Source: Takifugu bimaculatus
Lineage: Eukaryota; Chordata; Actinopteri; Tetraodontiformes; Tetraodontidae
Direction: 5' to 3'
DNA length: 64,000 bases
Assembly (NCBI GenBank): GCA_004026145.2
Contig: CP034992.1
Coordinates: forward strand, 17,125,258-17,189,257
A model generated the notes under the pieces. That model was not told the DNA's origin. It searched no databases and saw only the letters and a list, made by a program, of their open reading frames with translations. This document shows positions 32,348-44,023 of the stretch, in pieces (positions within the stretch are counted from its first letter, which is position 1; each line of letters begins with the position of its first letter). The position numbers were made by a program, and so were the translations under genes.

Positions 32348-35044
32348 GGAATAAAGGCAAGTGACTCTAAAATTAAGACCGGAAGGTTAAAAAATAAACA
32401 ATCTCTTTTGGGAAATGGGTTTGGTCTGGTTCCTAGGACAGCTTGTTTTGGGATGAATCAAATCCTTGTTAGTGTCTGGCTTTAAAATATTTAAACTACC
32501 CATCAAACCAACAAGTTTTGTTAAAGTGGAAATTGGACAATACTTAGTTTTAATACCATGTATCCTTATATTCCAAGAAGCACACTTAATCTGTAAAATG
32601 TACAATAAATCAGAAATTTCAACTATCAGAACAAAGTCTAAGGAAGTCAGCATCTAAACTCTAAATGATTTACCCTTCCAATGGGTTTATTAGAAAGATA
32701 TTTCAACTGGATGTGGAAAATTATTTACCTAAAACAAATATTTAAATGTATATGTTTGTTTAGAATAAGAACAATCAATTCTTTATGAATAATCTGATTA
32801 GAATAACAATTATACACACAATCGTAGATATCTAAGACCGCCCCCTCTCGGCCAACTGTAAAATCTGAGATTTCCTTGTTTCACTATTGGTTTAAAAAAG
32901 TGAACATGGTCGTGCGTGAAGATTGTTAATTTCTTTCTATAATTGACATTGTAAGATTACCATTGTATTATGTTTATGTGTGTGCTGTGGCATAAAAACA
33001 ACAAAATAAAATCCCAACTCTAACTACTTCCTGTTTCATCAAATGGCTGCAGTTCTATAACCTCACCAGAAGACGGCGGCCTTTGACCGGTCACACGGCG
33101 GGTTATCGCAACCTTTCCCCAGACTCTTAACGACATTAGATGACATTAGTTACTAATTGACAGTAGTAATCACCGGTTTCCCCCCACAATCAAGTCGATC
33201 AGTGAGTTTTTCAAAGAAAGTAATCTTTTCACTGTTGTCTGAGATTTATTTTTAACATCTTTTAAAAGGAAGACATTTCAAGAAAGGCGTGAAAGTGTGA
33301 AGAATGATTTATTTCTATGATTAAATATTATATATTTCTCATGTTTGACAGTTACCAGAATCAAATAGTTGATATTGTGTCATGAGTGAAAGTCTTTTCT
33401 TAGTTGAGTATTTTCATACTCTGATTGTGTTGCTTCTGTTGCATCCCAACTGTTGCTCTGCCTACTTTAAAGGTTTTAAAAATTCACCATGTGCGGGTAT
33501 TAAAATCCTAACCTAGAGATCAAAGACTGGATCCTAGTTTTAAATTCATGTTTCAGTTGGTCTTAAAAACAATAAATAAATAAAAACTTAAAACATTTTT
33601 TTCCCCTTAGGTTTTCTCTTTATTTGAAGGTCAGGCATACTGACTTGCAGTACCTAAACTCACCAGAAGCGTCGTCGTTTTACCAAAGTGGGAAAATATT
33701 GATATTTCATCAATAAACTGTAAAATGAGGATGGGTGTCAACCCCTCCCCCAGAAACAGGGGCGGTGAGAGGCAAAGCCAGTTTTCTGTGGTGTTAGTGT
33801 TTAAGTTGTTGCTCGCAGGCTCTGCTGAGATGCTGATGCCATATTTTTTAAGACTAGAGTCTTTATTCGTTCGCTGCAACTGAATTTTTGGGACACATTA
33901 ACAATTAAACATTTTTGGAGACCTTGAGAATGAGGGTGGCCATTTCCAAAACACCACCCGGGAGGACACTGTTCTGTGTATACTGGAGCAACCGAACACC
34001 ACATGTATGGCCTGAAACGTGCAGTTTAAATCAAACAAATGGATTAAAAATTCCTATTCCAGTTCTGAACAAACATAAACAACTCAGCAGACACCAGAAC
34101 CTCCAGGGTATCGAGGCCAAGCCTCTGCTACCTGGCGGCCTGTTCCTCCCCTGCAGGTGGTGCTACACAGAAAAACATGGCTGTCAAACATCTGTACTGA
34201 TTTAAACCCAATGTGTATGAATTTCATCAAACCATTCCTAATATAAAAATATTGCATTAGATACAACCTGGCTGGAAACTAGTGCATTTTGTCCCGATTA
34301 AATATAGTGCACAACAAACATCCTTGCCTGTTTTTCCTGGCTGAATTAGCATCATTAAAAACAAACCATCACAGCAACACTCTAACAATGGAGGTCCTGT
34401 ATTGAACAGTACCAGTTTAGGCCACAGGGTGGCGTCATTTTTTTCTTTTTAGTTTTCCTGCTCTCAACAACCGTGGAGGACTTTTGAGCCAGCATCGAGC
34501 CATGCGCTTGTCATTGTCCTTGGCATGTTCTATGTCATGACAATTGTATAATAGGTCGTGATTCCTGGCTTTATGTGGTCTTTAGCTCTGAATACATGAA
34601 CCGTGTGTTTAAAATCCCCGAGCTTCATCTCCTGCCTTGAAACCTTCGGTGGGAGCTAGAAAAGGAGCCCCCTTCTTTCTCTTTTTAAAGTTTTTCCCAA
34701 CTGAATTTAAGATGGGACCTGATTGTCGGCGAAGGCATCGTGAAATTTAGATTGTATCATTTTTTAGCTACATCAAATCCAGTAGCTAGATGACCTAGGT
34801 TAATGACCTCAGAAACAATTAGATGTACAAAACACGGATGTAACAGCAAAGCGCGGGCGTCATCTCTGTGTTTTCAGCACATTAATTTATATGACTTGAC
34901 ATTTTTTTCACTTCTGAAAGCAGCTTGATAAAGCAGGCTAACATGGGAAGCTACTTTTTATTTTTTTACAGGAGAAAAGTGACGCAAAAAGACGGGAACT
35001 TTGGAGGCTGTACCACATATGGGGGGGTGTCCTTTTAAGGATGA

Positions 35045-35074
35045 GGTTAGGGTTAGGGTTAGGGTTAGGGTTAA
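35045..35074 (+). repeat. interstitial telomere-like repeat (TTAGGG)4
   Basis: Four perfect TTAGGG units plus partial units at both ends. Confidence 0.95.
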
Positions 35075-35443
35075 TTGTTTAAAATGAGTGGCAGGGTACC
35101 CAACTACAAAAATAAATGCATGTCAGACAGTAACCCATCTAGAAGCTCTTGTCCCGCGTTCGATGTCGGATGTAAAGCAGGAAAAAACAAACAAGCCTCA
35201 AATTCCCTGACGCATGCGCAGATGTGGACTGATTTTGTTACGTGTATTGGCACTCACGAGTCCCCTCAAAGTTAAAAACCCAGCACTCACCAGGCCTCTC
35301 CAGCTGCTCACCAGGCCGACCCATGTGCAGCTGCAGGTGCAGATGTGTCCATAGGTCAGGTGACCATGGAGCTTCTTGTTTCCGGCCAATGTCATAATTC
35401 TTGACTTTGACTGCACAAATATTAAACAGCCTATATATATAAT

Positions 35444-35469
35444 GTGTGTGTGTGTGTGTGTGTGTGTGT
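35444..35469. repeat. (GT)n microsatellite
   Basis: About 13 GT units. Confidence 0.9.
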
Positions 35470-36559
35470 CTATAGTAGCATGTTGGGGTGTAGCTACATA
35501 TTAGTTGTGGGTGATTGAAAAAAACAGGGCAAAATACTCTTCAGGCAGACAGAAATAATAATTTAGCGGGACAACAGGGGACAGATTTCTTATCGTAGGC
35601 GACCCGTCTCATCCCGCTAATTTACCTGGGACGAAATGCCGCGACGACCCTTTCACAGTGCCGGAACCACGTGCTATTTTGGTGCAGCGTGAAATGGGCT
35701 TTATTATTAAACGCTCATTGCTGCATTTAGTTAAAACCCAATCAATTTAATTTATATCTACATAATTAAAATAGTATCCATGTGTGGGGTCCAAAGCAGA
35801 GAGGACGAATGGGGACAGTTCTTAAAAGTATTTATTGCCCACATGAACCCGACCAGATGGGAAGAGGAGGGGGGGGGGCTGGCACAGCTGCCAATGACAG
35901 GTGTGTTTGTGATGTGAGATGCACCATGAGGAAAGAAGAGAAAAATCAAGGATTAATCCAAGAACACACTCCAATGTAAACCACCTAGGACTTGTATGGA
36001 GCCTCTGATCACATCGTACAGGATCAGGAGTGGGATCAGCTGCTGCTGGAGTGATCCATCTCTGCTAACTCTCACTGCCAGGGACAGAAAACCTTTGTCC
36101 TGGAGACACAGGAAAGCACCAGAAACCCAGCTGTCCCACAATCCTCCTGGGGTGAAAACCTGATCCAGCAGTTGCCACTAGCTGACTGTGGTATGTGACT
36201 CGCTGTGTTCCATTTACCTCGGAAGTCAGAGCTTGGAGCGACATCACAGCTGAATTAGGCCTTGTCGAGCCTCTTTCCTGTTTACCTCCGGGACTGCACA
36301 GCAAAGATTGCTCTCAGCTGGAATTACAACTGTTTCCCACTTTTTCCCGTCTAATATTCTGCCAACTCCAAACTCATTCAACCATAATGTAGTAATTCTG
36401 GTTCTAGTTATTAAAGTAACTAATCAGGGTGATAAATTGGCACCTTAGTATATTTTATGGGACTGATTTACCAAATTAGCTATTGTCCTCCTCAGTGGGG
36501 TGGTGCCACAAGGTGATCTACTATACTTAGATACAATTCCGCAGGCGTAACAACCCCCC

Positions 36560-37385
36560 GCCTGCCCCAGTGAACATCCTGGGAACGGATGTTGACGTGG
36601 TGGAGTCGTACAAGTACCTGGGTGTTCACCTAAACAATAACCTGGACTGGACACACAACACAGACGCCCTTGTCAAGAAGGGCAGCAGCAGACTGTTCCT
36701 GCTCAGGAGGCTGAGGTCTTTTGGTGTGCAGGGACCCCTCCTGAGGACTTTCTATGACTCTGTGGTGGGATCAGCCATCTTCTACGGGATAGTCTGCTGG
36801 TCCAGTAGCATCACGGACAGGGACAGGAAGAGGATGGACAGACTGGTAAGGAGGGCCAGCTCTGTCCTGGGATGTCCCCTGGACAGGGACAGGAGGAGGA
36901 TGGACAGACTGGTAAGGAGGGCCAGCTCTGTCCTGGGATGTCCCCTGGACTCGGTGGAGGTGGTGGGAAACGGGAGGATGATGGCTAAGCTGTCATCCAT
37001 GTTGAACAACACGTCCCCCCCCTACAGGACACCCTGGCAGCACTGGGCAGCTCCTTCAGTGAGCGGCTGCTCCACCCTCGCTGTGTGAAGGAGAGGTATC
37101 GCAGATCTTTCCTGCCGGCTGCTGTCAGACTGCACAATAAACATAACGGCCGCTAGCACAATCTGAATATTATATATTCTGATTTACCCTCTGTACTATG
37201 TACAGGTATACAGGGGCTGAGTATCCATTTACCTGGATTATTGTAAATATACATCCTCTTTGTATATTCCAAATTCTATTCTATTCTATTTTATCCTATT
37301 TTTCTCTGCGTGCTCTTGCTGTTGTTGCACTGTAAATTTCCCCGTGTGGGACAATAAAGCACCTGAATCTGAATCTGAATTATTT
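36560..37385 (+). mobile_element. non-LTR retrotransposon 3' end with TGAATC tail
   Basis: The frame 36570-37088 gives the C-terminal part of a LINE RT common in fish: VESYKYLGVHLNNNLDW, SRLFLLRRLRSFGVQGPLLRTF, ASSVLGCPLDSVEVV. A frameshift near 37015 is followed by SERLLHPRCVKERYRRSFLPAAVRLHN in another frame. The 3' UTR ends GACAATAAAGCACC then CTGAATCTGAATCTGAAT. 5'-truncated. It differs from the L2 copies in sequence and tail. A second, shorter 3' end lies at 56380-56543. Confidence 0.85.
36816..36947 (+). repeat. in-frame 66-base tandem duplication within the LINE
   Basis: Two adjacent 66-base copies (36816-36881, 36882-36947) differ by one base and encode a repeated DRDRKRMDRLVRRASSVLGC-type unit. 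Confidence 0.9.
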
Positions 37386-38340
37386 AATTTTTTTTTAATT
37401 AATTATGAATCACTCGTGATAGCCAAATTCAAGCCCAAATCAACATTTAATAGCCCGAGCTCACAAATAAAACCTTTACAGCCATCATAGGATCCTCCCA
37501 TTCCTACAGCCACACCGGCGTCAGGTGTTCTTTAAATCAATCATGTAGCACAGGGATTGAGCGACTGATTAGCGTATCCATTTCTTTCTTCCTTTTATTG
37601 GATTTGCATCATCACCTTTAAGGTTGGTTTAAAAGCTCTTAGAATCTAATACGAGTGAATCATCTTTTGGGAGATCAAAGGATTGAAGGGACATGTGATC
37701 TTTCAGTGACTAAAGGTCAAATAAAGTTTGATTCGAGACAAGGTACCAGACTAAGTGCTACGTTACAACTAGCTTACGGTGCATTACAACAGCCTTAGAC
37801 ACATTGCCAAAGGATCACGTGGACATCTTTGTGTTACTTTTGAGTATCTTGCGTCATAGTTTAACGCCACCCAGCGAGGTAAAAGGTCAGTACCAAATTC
37901 TGCATTTGTTGCAGTGGGGAGTTCCATCCTGTTACCAGAATGATTGTAAACGGCCCTTGCCAAAGAATTCTTAGTCATCCGTCTAAGTCTAGGCTGTATG
38001 TCGGACAGGTCTGCTGTGCTAAAGTTGCACAACATTAGTTAGTTAGAACCACTTGGCCAGAATATAGCAGGTGATTAAATGTAATAAAAATGTAATTTAA
38101 GAGCAAAAACATTTGCCGCCATTAAACAAATAGTGTTTAATTTCCCCATCATTTTGTACGTGACATATTTCCTTTGATGTGAAATTTAGCCACTTTTAAG
38201 ACCCCCCCCCCCCCCCCCCCCCCCCTTTTTTTTTAAATCACAATTTAAACAAGGTACTCAGCATGTTAGGATCCTCCAGCTAAACCTTAAGTTTGGACAG
38301 ATAAACGTAAATGTGCTTCATCGTAAATGTGGAGGCTGAT
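37386..38340. other. intergenic, upstream of chmp4b
   Basis: No gene or interspersed repeat recognised apart from a C/T homopolymer. Confidence 0.5.
38202..38234. repeat. C24-T9 homopolymer
   Basis: 24 C followed by 9 T. Confidence 0.9.
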
Positions 38341-38744
38341 TCAGGGTCACGGGTTTCCGCCCCCGGGTCACGTGAGGCCGCATCACGCGCATCTCTCGTC
38401 TCTTCTCGGGTTTCTGTGAACACCAGCGTTTGTGTCTAATGCCAGGTGCCTTTGTGGACATGTGGAACACGCAAAAGTGACCGCAAAAACCAGCGAGCGG
38501 GCGTCACAAATGAATCCGGACTTGTGCGTTTCACCTGTGAGTCACGCCGTCGTTGCGTAACCGCGCTGGCGTCATGACGTCACCGGGCCTAGCCGAAAAC
38601 CGGAAGAAGAAGACGGACGACAACAGTGTCAGTGGCGGCGTCGTTCTTCCTCGTTAAGCAGCCACAGAAGCAGTCCGGGGCACTTTGGCCATTATTCCTT
38701 CCGCGCTACCAGTTGCAGGTGATTTCCGAAGAGTCGAAGGCAAA
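38340..38744 (+). promoter_or_regulatory. chmp4b CpG-rich promoter and 5' UTR
   Basis: The CpG density rises sharply compared with the flank. A perfect CRE (TGACGTCA, 38575-38582) lies about 160 bases upstream of the start codon. An ETS-type ACCGGAAG (38599-38606) follows. No TATA box is evident, as expected for a housekeeping gene. Transcription probably starts within 38600-38650. Confidence 0.6.
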
Positions 38745-40612
38745 ATGTCGGCGTTGGTGAGGCTGTTCGGCGGCGGGGGTAAGGGCGGAAAGCAGCCGAC
38801 ACCCCAGGAGGCGATCCAGAGACTCCGCGAAACCGAGGAAATGTTGACCAAAAAACAGGACCATCTGGAGAAGAAGATCGAGGAGGAGCTGCTGACGGCG
38901 AAAAGGAACGGCACGAAAAATAAGCGAGGTAAAGGGGAGAGTCCGTCCCGACGCTGGGAGACGGAAGAGAACTTGGCGGATGAGTTTGCTGCTATTTGCG
39001 CACACACGCGCACACACGCACGCCTATGTATTAGCCATGTCCTGTCAGGATCAGTGCACATTTTCTTCCCTGTCCCTGTGTCCAGTCGCCCTCCAGGCCC
39101 TGAAGAGGAAAAAGCGGTATGAAGAGCAGCTGAGTCGGATCGACGGGACGCTGTCAACCATCGAGTTCCAGAGGGAAGCTCTGGAAAATGCCAACACCAA
39201 CACCGAAGTTCTGAAGAACATGGGCATGGCTGCCAAGGCCATGAAGAAGACTCACGAAAACATGTACGAGGTTTTGATCCCGGCAGGCTGCTGGTATTGA
39301 TCTGGAGACCAGAATAAGCTGCTGCAGATGAATAAATCTGATCAGCAGTTTGGGGAATCTGGCAGGGAATTCTGCTCCCATGGAGGAGGAGCCAGATCCA
39401 CCATCTTTAAAAGTCTGTCTGTGCTTTTGGTTTACAGAGGAGTGGACAGCATCGATGACCTGATGGCAGATATTGCCGAACAACACGAGGTGGCTCAGGA
39501 AATCTCAGACACAATTTCCAGGCCGATTGGTCCCGGATTCGATTTCGATGAGGTAAAGCAACGGATCGAACCCGAGACCTTAGAATCAATTGCTTTCTTT
39601 CTCATCCGAGTACTTTCCCATGCCGAAGACTGAGTTCTCAACAGTTGCACGTTATTTTTGTCCAAGGATTCCCTGAAACGTACATTTCTACTCCTCTTCT
39701 AATGAGATGTTGGACGATAACGATTCCTTTTTAGACACGACAATCTTCTGAGATGTCGAGAGGATACCTTTGAGTTAAACACCTGACATTTCCCCGTTGC
39801 ACAAAGATTCCGGCGACGCGTTCGGGAGCAAAGTGTTTGGATGAGTTGGTTGAGTCCTCTTGTGTGATTTCAGGACGAGCTTCTGGCTGAGCTGGAGGAA
39901 ATGGAACAGGAGGAACTGGACAAGAATCTTCTGGAGGTCGAAGGGCCGAGCAACGTTCCCCTACCCAGTGTTCCTTCTACGTCACTACCAGCGAGACCAG
40001 GTACTATTATACCCAGACGCTGAGCATGTTTACACTGTTATTCTGGTCAGATCTCTGGGGGTTTATTTAGTTCCCAAAGGGGAAGGTCTCTTTAATTTTG
40101 TGGAGATGATGCTGAAGCGGATTGGAACCACCTGGAAAAGCCTGCTGATTGTGTCCCTCCTGTGGAGGCTCCTCTGGGATGGCAGAGGAGCTTTGATTGG
40201 TCCCTGTACTCCTGGAGTGAGAGGGGGATTCACTAGGCCAGTCAGAGTGGGTCTCGTGGTTGCTCTTTATCACTGGGATTGTTCACGACCTCATTCGGCG
40301 ACCTCCTGGAGGAGGCCTTGGCGCAGCCTTGGGAGCTGTTTCAGGTGGTCACCATTCGCAGATAATGGCTCTCGCTCTTGTTCCAGCGACGCCCGGAGCC
40401 TCAGAAATGGCCGGCTTTTTATTGTTATTATTATTTATTGGGTTAGATGTTTGGGGAATATCCTAAGCCTTGAATGAAAGATATGACTGTTTCTACAGTG
40501 TCTGCCGGTTCATTTTTTTTTAAAAACCATTTGTGTTCCTTATTTAGCAAAGAAGAAGGAGGAAGAAGACGAAGACGACATGGCAGATCTCCAGGCCTGG
40601 GCCACCAGCTAG
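38745..40612 (+). CDS. chmp4b: charged multivesicular body protein 4B (ESCRT-III subunit)
   Basis: Five exons: 38745-38928, 39086-39263, 39438-39552, 39874-40000, 40548-40612, with phases that join to 222 residues (human 224). CHMP4/Snf7 is the main polymer-forming ESCRT-III subunit. It acts in multivesicular body sorting, cytokinetic abscission and membrane repair at cytosolic membrane surfaces. Visible features: an N-terminal LFGGGGKGGK then PTPQEAIQRLRETEEML, a basic helix KNKRVALQALKRKKRYEEQL, the near-invariant GTLSTIEFQREALENANTNTEVL, an acidic autoinhibitory C-terminus (DELLAELEEMEQEELDKNLLE), a PLPSVPSTSLPARP linker and the ALIX-binding tail MADLQAWATS. It fits CHMP4B better than CHMP4A or CHMP4C; the teleost paralogue (4ba/4bb) is not determined. 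The intron 2 donor AT|GTACGA is weak and makes Ile where mammals have Met. Confidence 0.95.
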
Positions 40613-42580
40613 GCTCTCTCGTCTCCGAGCCGGTGCCGCTGTCCTGACAGTCTCTCCAGCTGGTTGCAGACATCTGTAGGAGGAATGCAGGACCTCGGGC
40701 TGGCGTCCATGCTGCACTCTCTTTACTCCCACATCCCGACATATAATTGTACAACCCACCTCTGAAGTATGTACTTGCACATATTGTCAGACTGAGAGGC
40801 GAACCCAGACTTTTCTCTTGCTCTTCATCTTGCTAAACTAATATTTGTCCCCTGCTCTGTTTGAAGTGGGCATAAAGGAAGTGTCCAGCACATCAAACGT
40901 CCCCAAGAGCAGTAAAGGACAGGTGTAGGAAGAGTGCCCAAGTGCATACTTCCTGTATACAACTCGATAATCACCTCTGCTTTAGTGGCACTTTGGCCTG
41001 CGAGGAGCGTGAAGGACGTATAAAGAAAACAAAAGCAGCAGCCATTTTTATGCTTCCGTGTCACTTCCTTTCCTGTCCCCCTCATTTAATTACGGGGGCA
41101 TCGTAAGAAGCTTTTTTTCCAGGACTATTATTTCGAGTAAGTTGATGAGGTGATAAAAGAGCTCATTTCTCAAGAGATGACTTTAATAAAATCTAACACT
41201 AAAATGATTTCCAAGGCATTTGTAACTGATTGGAGGATTTTTTTTTTTTTGGCTAAGGACAAAATCTAAAATACTGTGTTGCCATGAATATAATCAAGTT
41301 GTTTAAGAACACTACACTTCTTGAGTGACTCCACTCACTTTTTAGGTTCCTTGGAGGCAAAAGCCAGACTTTGATAGCCAATTACTTGCCCATTATAAAT
41401 ATCGTACTCTAGCCCTCACCATACCGCACATTGGATTAAAAACTAAATTGTGTGCATGCGTGCTCAGTAATAGACACCGAGCTGGATATTCTTCTTTTTA
41501 TTTGCTAAATATGCTACATTTTGATATGCAGAATCTATATTTCTTAGACAGCCCTCGTCCTGTTTCCACAGATAAGCTTGGGTATGACTTTGGTTTTCCT
41601 CGGTTGCATTTTGGTCACGTTTATTATCACATTCTGGTAACTTTTACCGCGTTCCACCTCACAGTGATCTTGTGGTAGGACTGGGATTGGATACAATTCA
41701 CCCTAATAAAGTTGGGATAAAGATATTTGGTTTGTTAGTCCTGATTGTTCACTCTTTTTACAGTCTAATTCTCAGTAGATTCTCTACAAAAGGCAGACTC
41801 AGAATAGCAGAATGTACATATATTAATTGAAAGAGTTTTATTTAAACATCACACTCTCCACCTGGGACTTGCATCAGTTTTATCCAGTCTCCTCATTTTT
41901 GAGAGGCTGAATTAGCACGCTCTATTAATGATCTATAGAAGTACTAGGAGCTCCCCGGCAGTCCGTGGGAGTCTGAAAAGGCCAGATTCTGTGGCCCCTT
42001 TGCCTTCACTCTCCTTCCGACTGGGGTGTCTGAGCTGTTTTTATTTTCCTTGGTGTAATATTATTTCTCTTGCATTGATCTGTTCCCCATGGTTGTATCT
42101 TGTGATCCCTCTTTACTTACAATATTGTAGCGATCCCCGACTTCAGTCATCTTGATTGGATTTGTTTTCTTCCAGAATAAAAACAATTCTTCATTCTATT
42201 ATGGTCTTTTCTGGATTTTCAGGTGTTTTCATGTCATCTTAAAGTACCACAAGCAAATTCTTTTTTGTAAGGTGATAGATTTTTTTTTTTTGATGCACAC
42301 CTGCTTAAGCTTTATTGATAATTACAGTTAAAAAGAAGTCAGATGTCAGCTTAACACAGGAAACCATGAAATGCCTCAGTGCAGTATTTAAGTACAGCAT
42401 GTCCTGAATATACTTAAAGTTTGCAAATATACTGTAAACAAACACTCGCACTTTGTCGTCTAGTCTATGATTAGAGTCTGACAATAAGGTCCACGTCCAT
42501 TTAAACGCTCCAGTAATTAATGCTTTCAGTAAGAGAGCTGGTTTCAAATCGGAAAACAACAAATCAATAATCAAATCAAT
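40613..42580 (+). other. chmp4b 3' UTR and downstream spacer
   Basis: No coding sequence is seen. A first AATAAA lies at 41185-41190 and further ones near 41705 and 42176, so the 3' UTR could be about 0.6 to 1.6 kb long. Confidence 0.5.
41185..41190 (+). terminator. AATAAA poly(A) signal, probable chmp4b
   Basis: The first canonical hexamer after the stop, about 570 bases downstream. Confidence 0.45.
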
Positions 42581-42589
42581 GGTGAAGAT

Positions 42590-42690
42590 TTCGCCGGCGT
42601 GACGTCACCGGGTGGCTTCTTCTTCTGCTGTTTTGGCGGGGTGCTCATCAGAGCTTCACCTGGCGACAGCGCCACCTACTGTATCGGGGT
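42590..42690. promoter_or_regulatory. orphan CpG-rich CRE-containing island
   Basis: CGCCGGCGTGACGTCACCGGG contains a perfect CRE (42600-42607) in a locally CpG-rich patch between AT-rich flanks, about 1.3 kb upstream of the ahcy promoter. No gene recognised in either direction starts here. Confidence 0.35.
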
Positions 42691-42699
42691 GTGTCGCAT

Positions 42700-43775
42700 G
42701 AACTATGACGTAATGATTGGGAGAAAATCCCCACATTCTCTCGTTCCCAGAACATCAGCAATGTTTGATTGTCTTCCTGATCTATATCATCCATCTTTTC
42801 TCTCGTATTCACCTGTTCTCTTTACAACATTATCATACTTTCATCCCCCACCAGTGTAAACTACCATCACTAGTAGATTTAATCATTTTTACCCTAAGAA
42901 AGGCTGTTATAGAGTGAACACAGTTCTTACCTCATTCCGATCTAAACTCAAGCAACCTTTCATCTTAGGGTTCATAAATTGCTACTTTTGTGGTATAATA
43001 CTTGTATTTCCACGTAAAGACTTGTCTAGTCTGGTGTCTTATCTCACTCTTATCTCTCTCTCTCCCATGTTCATCTGTAATCTTTCGTAGTGTGCAACAG
43101 GGCCAGGTTACATGAGGGGAGAGGGCATTTAACCAATCAAAAGCCACCTGTAGCCTGTTCCTGTTTGTCACTGTCCCAGATCCAGTGATACAAACCTGTT
43201 CCTCATTTTACACAGCTGTTTTATAAGTTATTACCTGTTATTACCTGTTCTTCCACTTTTCAGTACCTGAGGCTCCTTTCCCTTCCTGTTTCAGGGTGTA
43301 GCCACTGTGCCGGACCTGCCAGTCCCAGGAAGCTTCTGAGTTCGGATTTTGTGATCCTGCTGTGAGGGTGGTATTGGATGACCAAGTAAATTTAGAAGGT
43401 GACTAAAGTGCACACCGACGCTTTTCCAGAGGCTGATCTGACCATGTCTGCACGCCGAATAAGCGTGCGTATGAATGTGCAAGTTAGGCACTTCTGCAGG
43501 CGTTTAGTGGATTTAAGTTCAGAAAAGCAAACCAACAAAAGTAGGGTGGCAGGTTCATCACTCAGCATCATCAGCGATCTGTGACCAGAGGGTAATAAAA
43601 CCTGCCCACAACACTATCAATAAAGTCTGAAATCAGACCCTGCAGCTGCAAAATCTGGTCCACTCATGATCACCGCCACAAAAAAAAAACATTTTCAAGT
43701 TAAATAGAGGCCTTTAAATGCGAATGCGTCTCATAAGGGGTAAGAGGCAGATATGACATCAAAGCAAATGTGGAA
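42700..43775. other. intergenic, between chmp4b and ahcy
   Basis: Nothing recognised. Short open frames on both strands look random. Confidence 0.45.
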
Positions 43776-43779
43776 AGCA

Positions 43780-44023
43780 GCGATATCCAATCGGAACGGC
43801 GGAAGCAGGGGGCGGTGGCGGAGAAATGATCTACCGGAGGAGCGAGCTGAGAGCGGCGGCTGCAGCCAATAGGAGCCTGCAGGGTTGAACCTCGCTGCTG
43901 TCTGAACCGGATTGAACGCGGCTTCGACAATAAAAAGCAAGTCGTCATGCTTCTCTCCCCCTCTCCGTCGGTCCGCCGGTCGCTCCAGTCAACATCCCCG
44001 GCGCAAAGCACACCAGAAGAAAC
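43780..44023 (+). promoter_or_regulatory. ahcy promoter and 5' UTR
   Basis: A GC-rich block has two CCAAT boxes (43787-43791 and 43866-43870), a CGGAAC/GGAAG cluster near 43793-43806 and an ACAATAAAAAG TATA-like element at about 43926-43937. A C/T-rich leader then runs to the ATG. Confidence 0.6.

Larger units (their letters stand above)
32350..36555. other. intergenic, no gene recognised
   Basis: AT-rich DNA. It contains a short telomere-like array (35045-35074) and a (GT)n tract (35444-35469). A GC-richer stretch at 33055-33200 could be an orphan promoter or exon but shows no open frame. No protein family was recognised. Confidence 0.4.

Noticed and set aside
32387..32653. Minus-strand frame with a CASWNIR segment reminiscent of an L1-type ORF2 start
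   Set aside because: Only about six residues fit, and no endonuclease or RT motif follows in any frame.
38654..39157. 167-codon minus-strand open frame opposite chmp4b exon 1
   Set aside because: Shadow of the CpG-rich plus-strand coding exon and promoter; no known domain.
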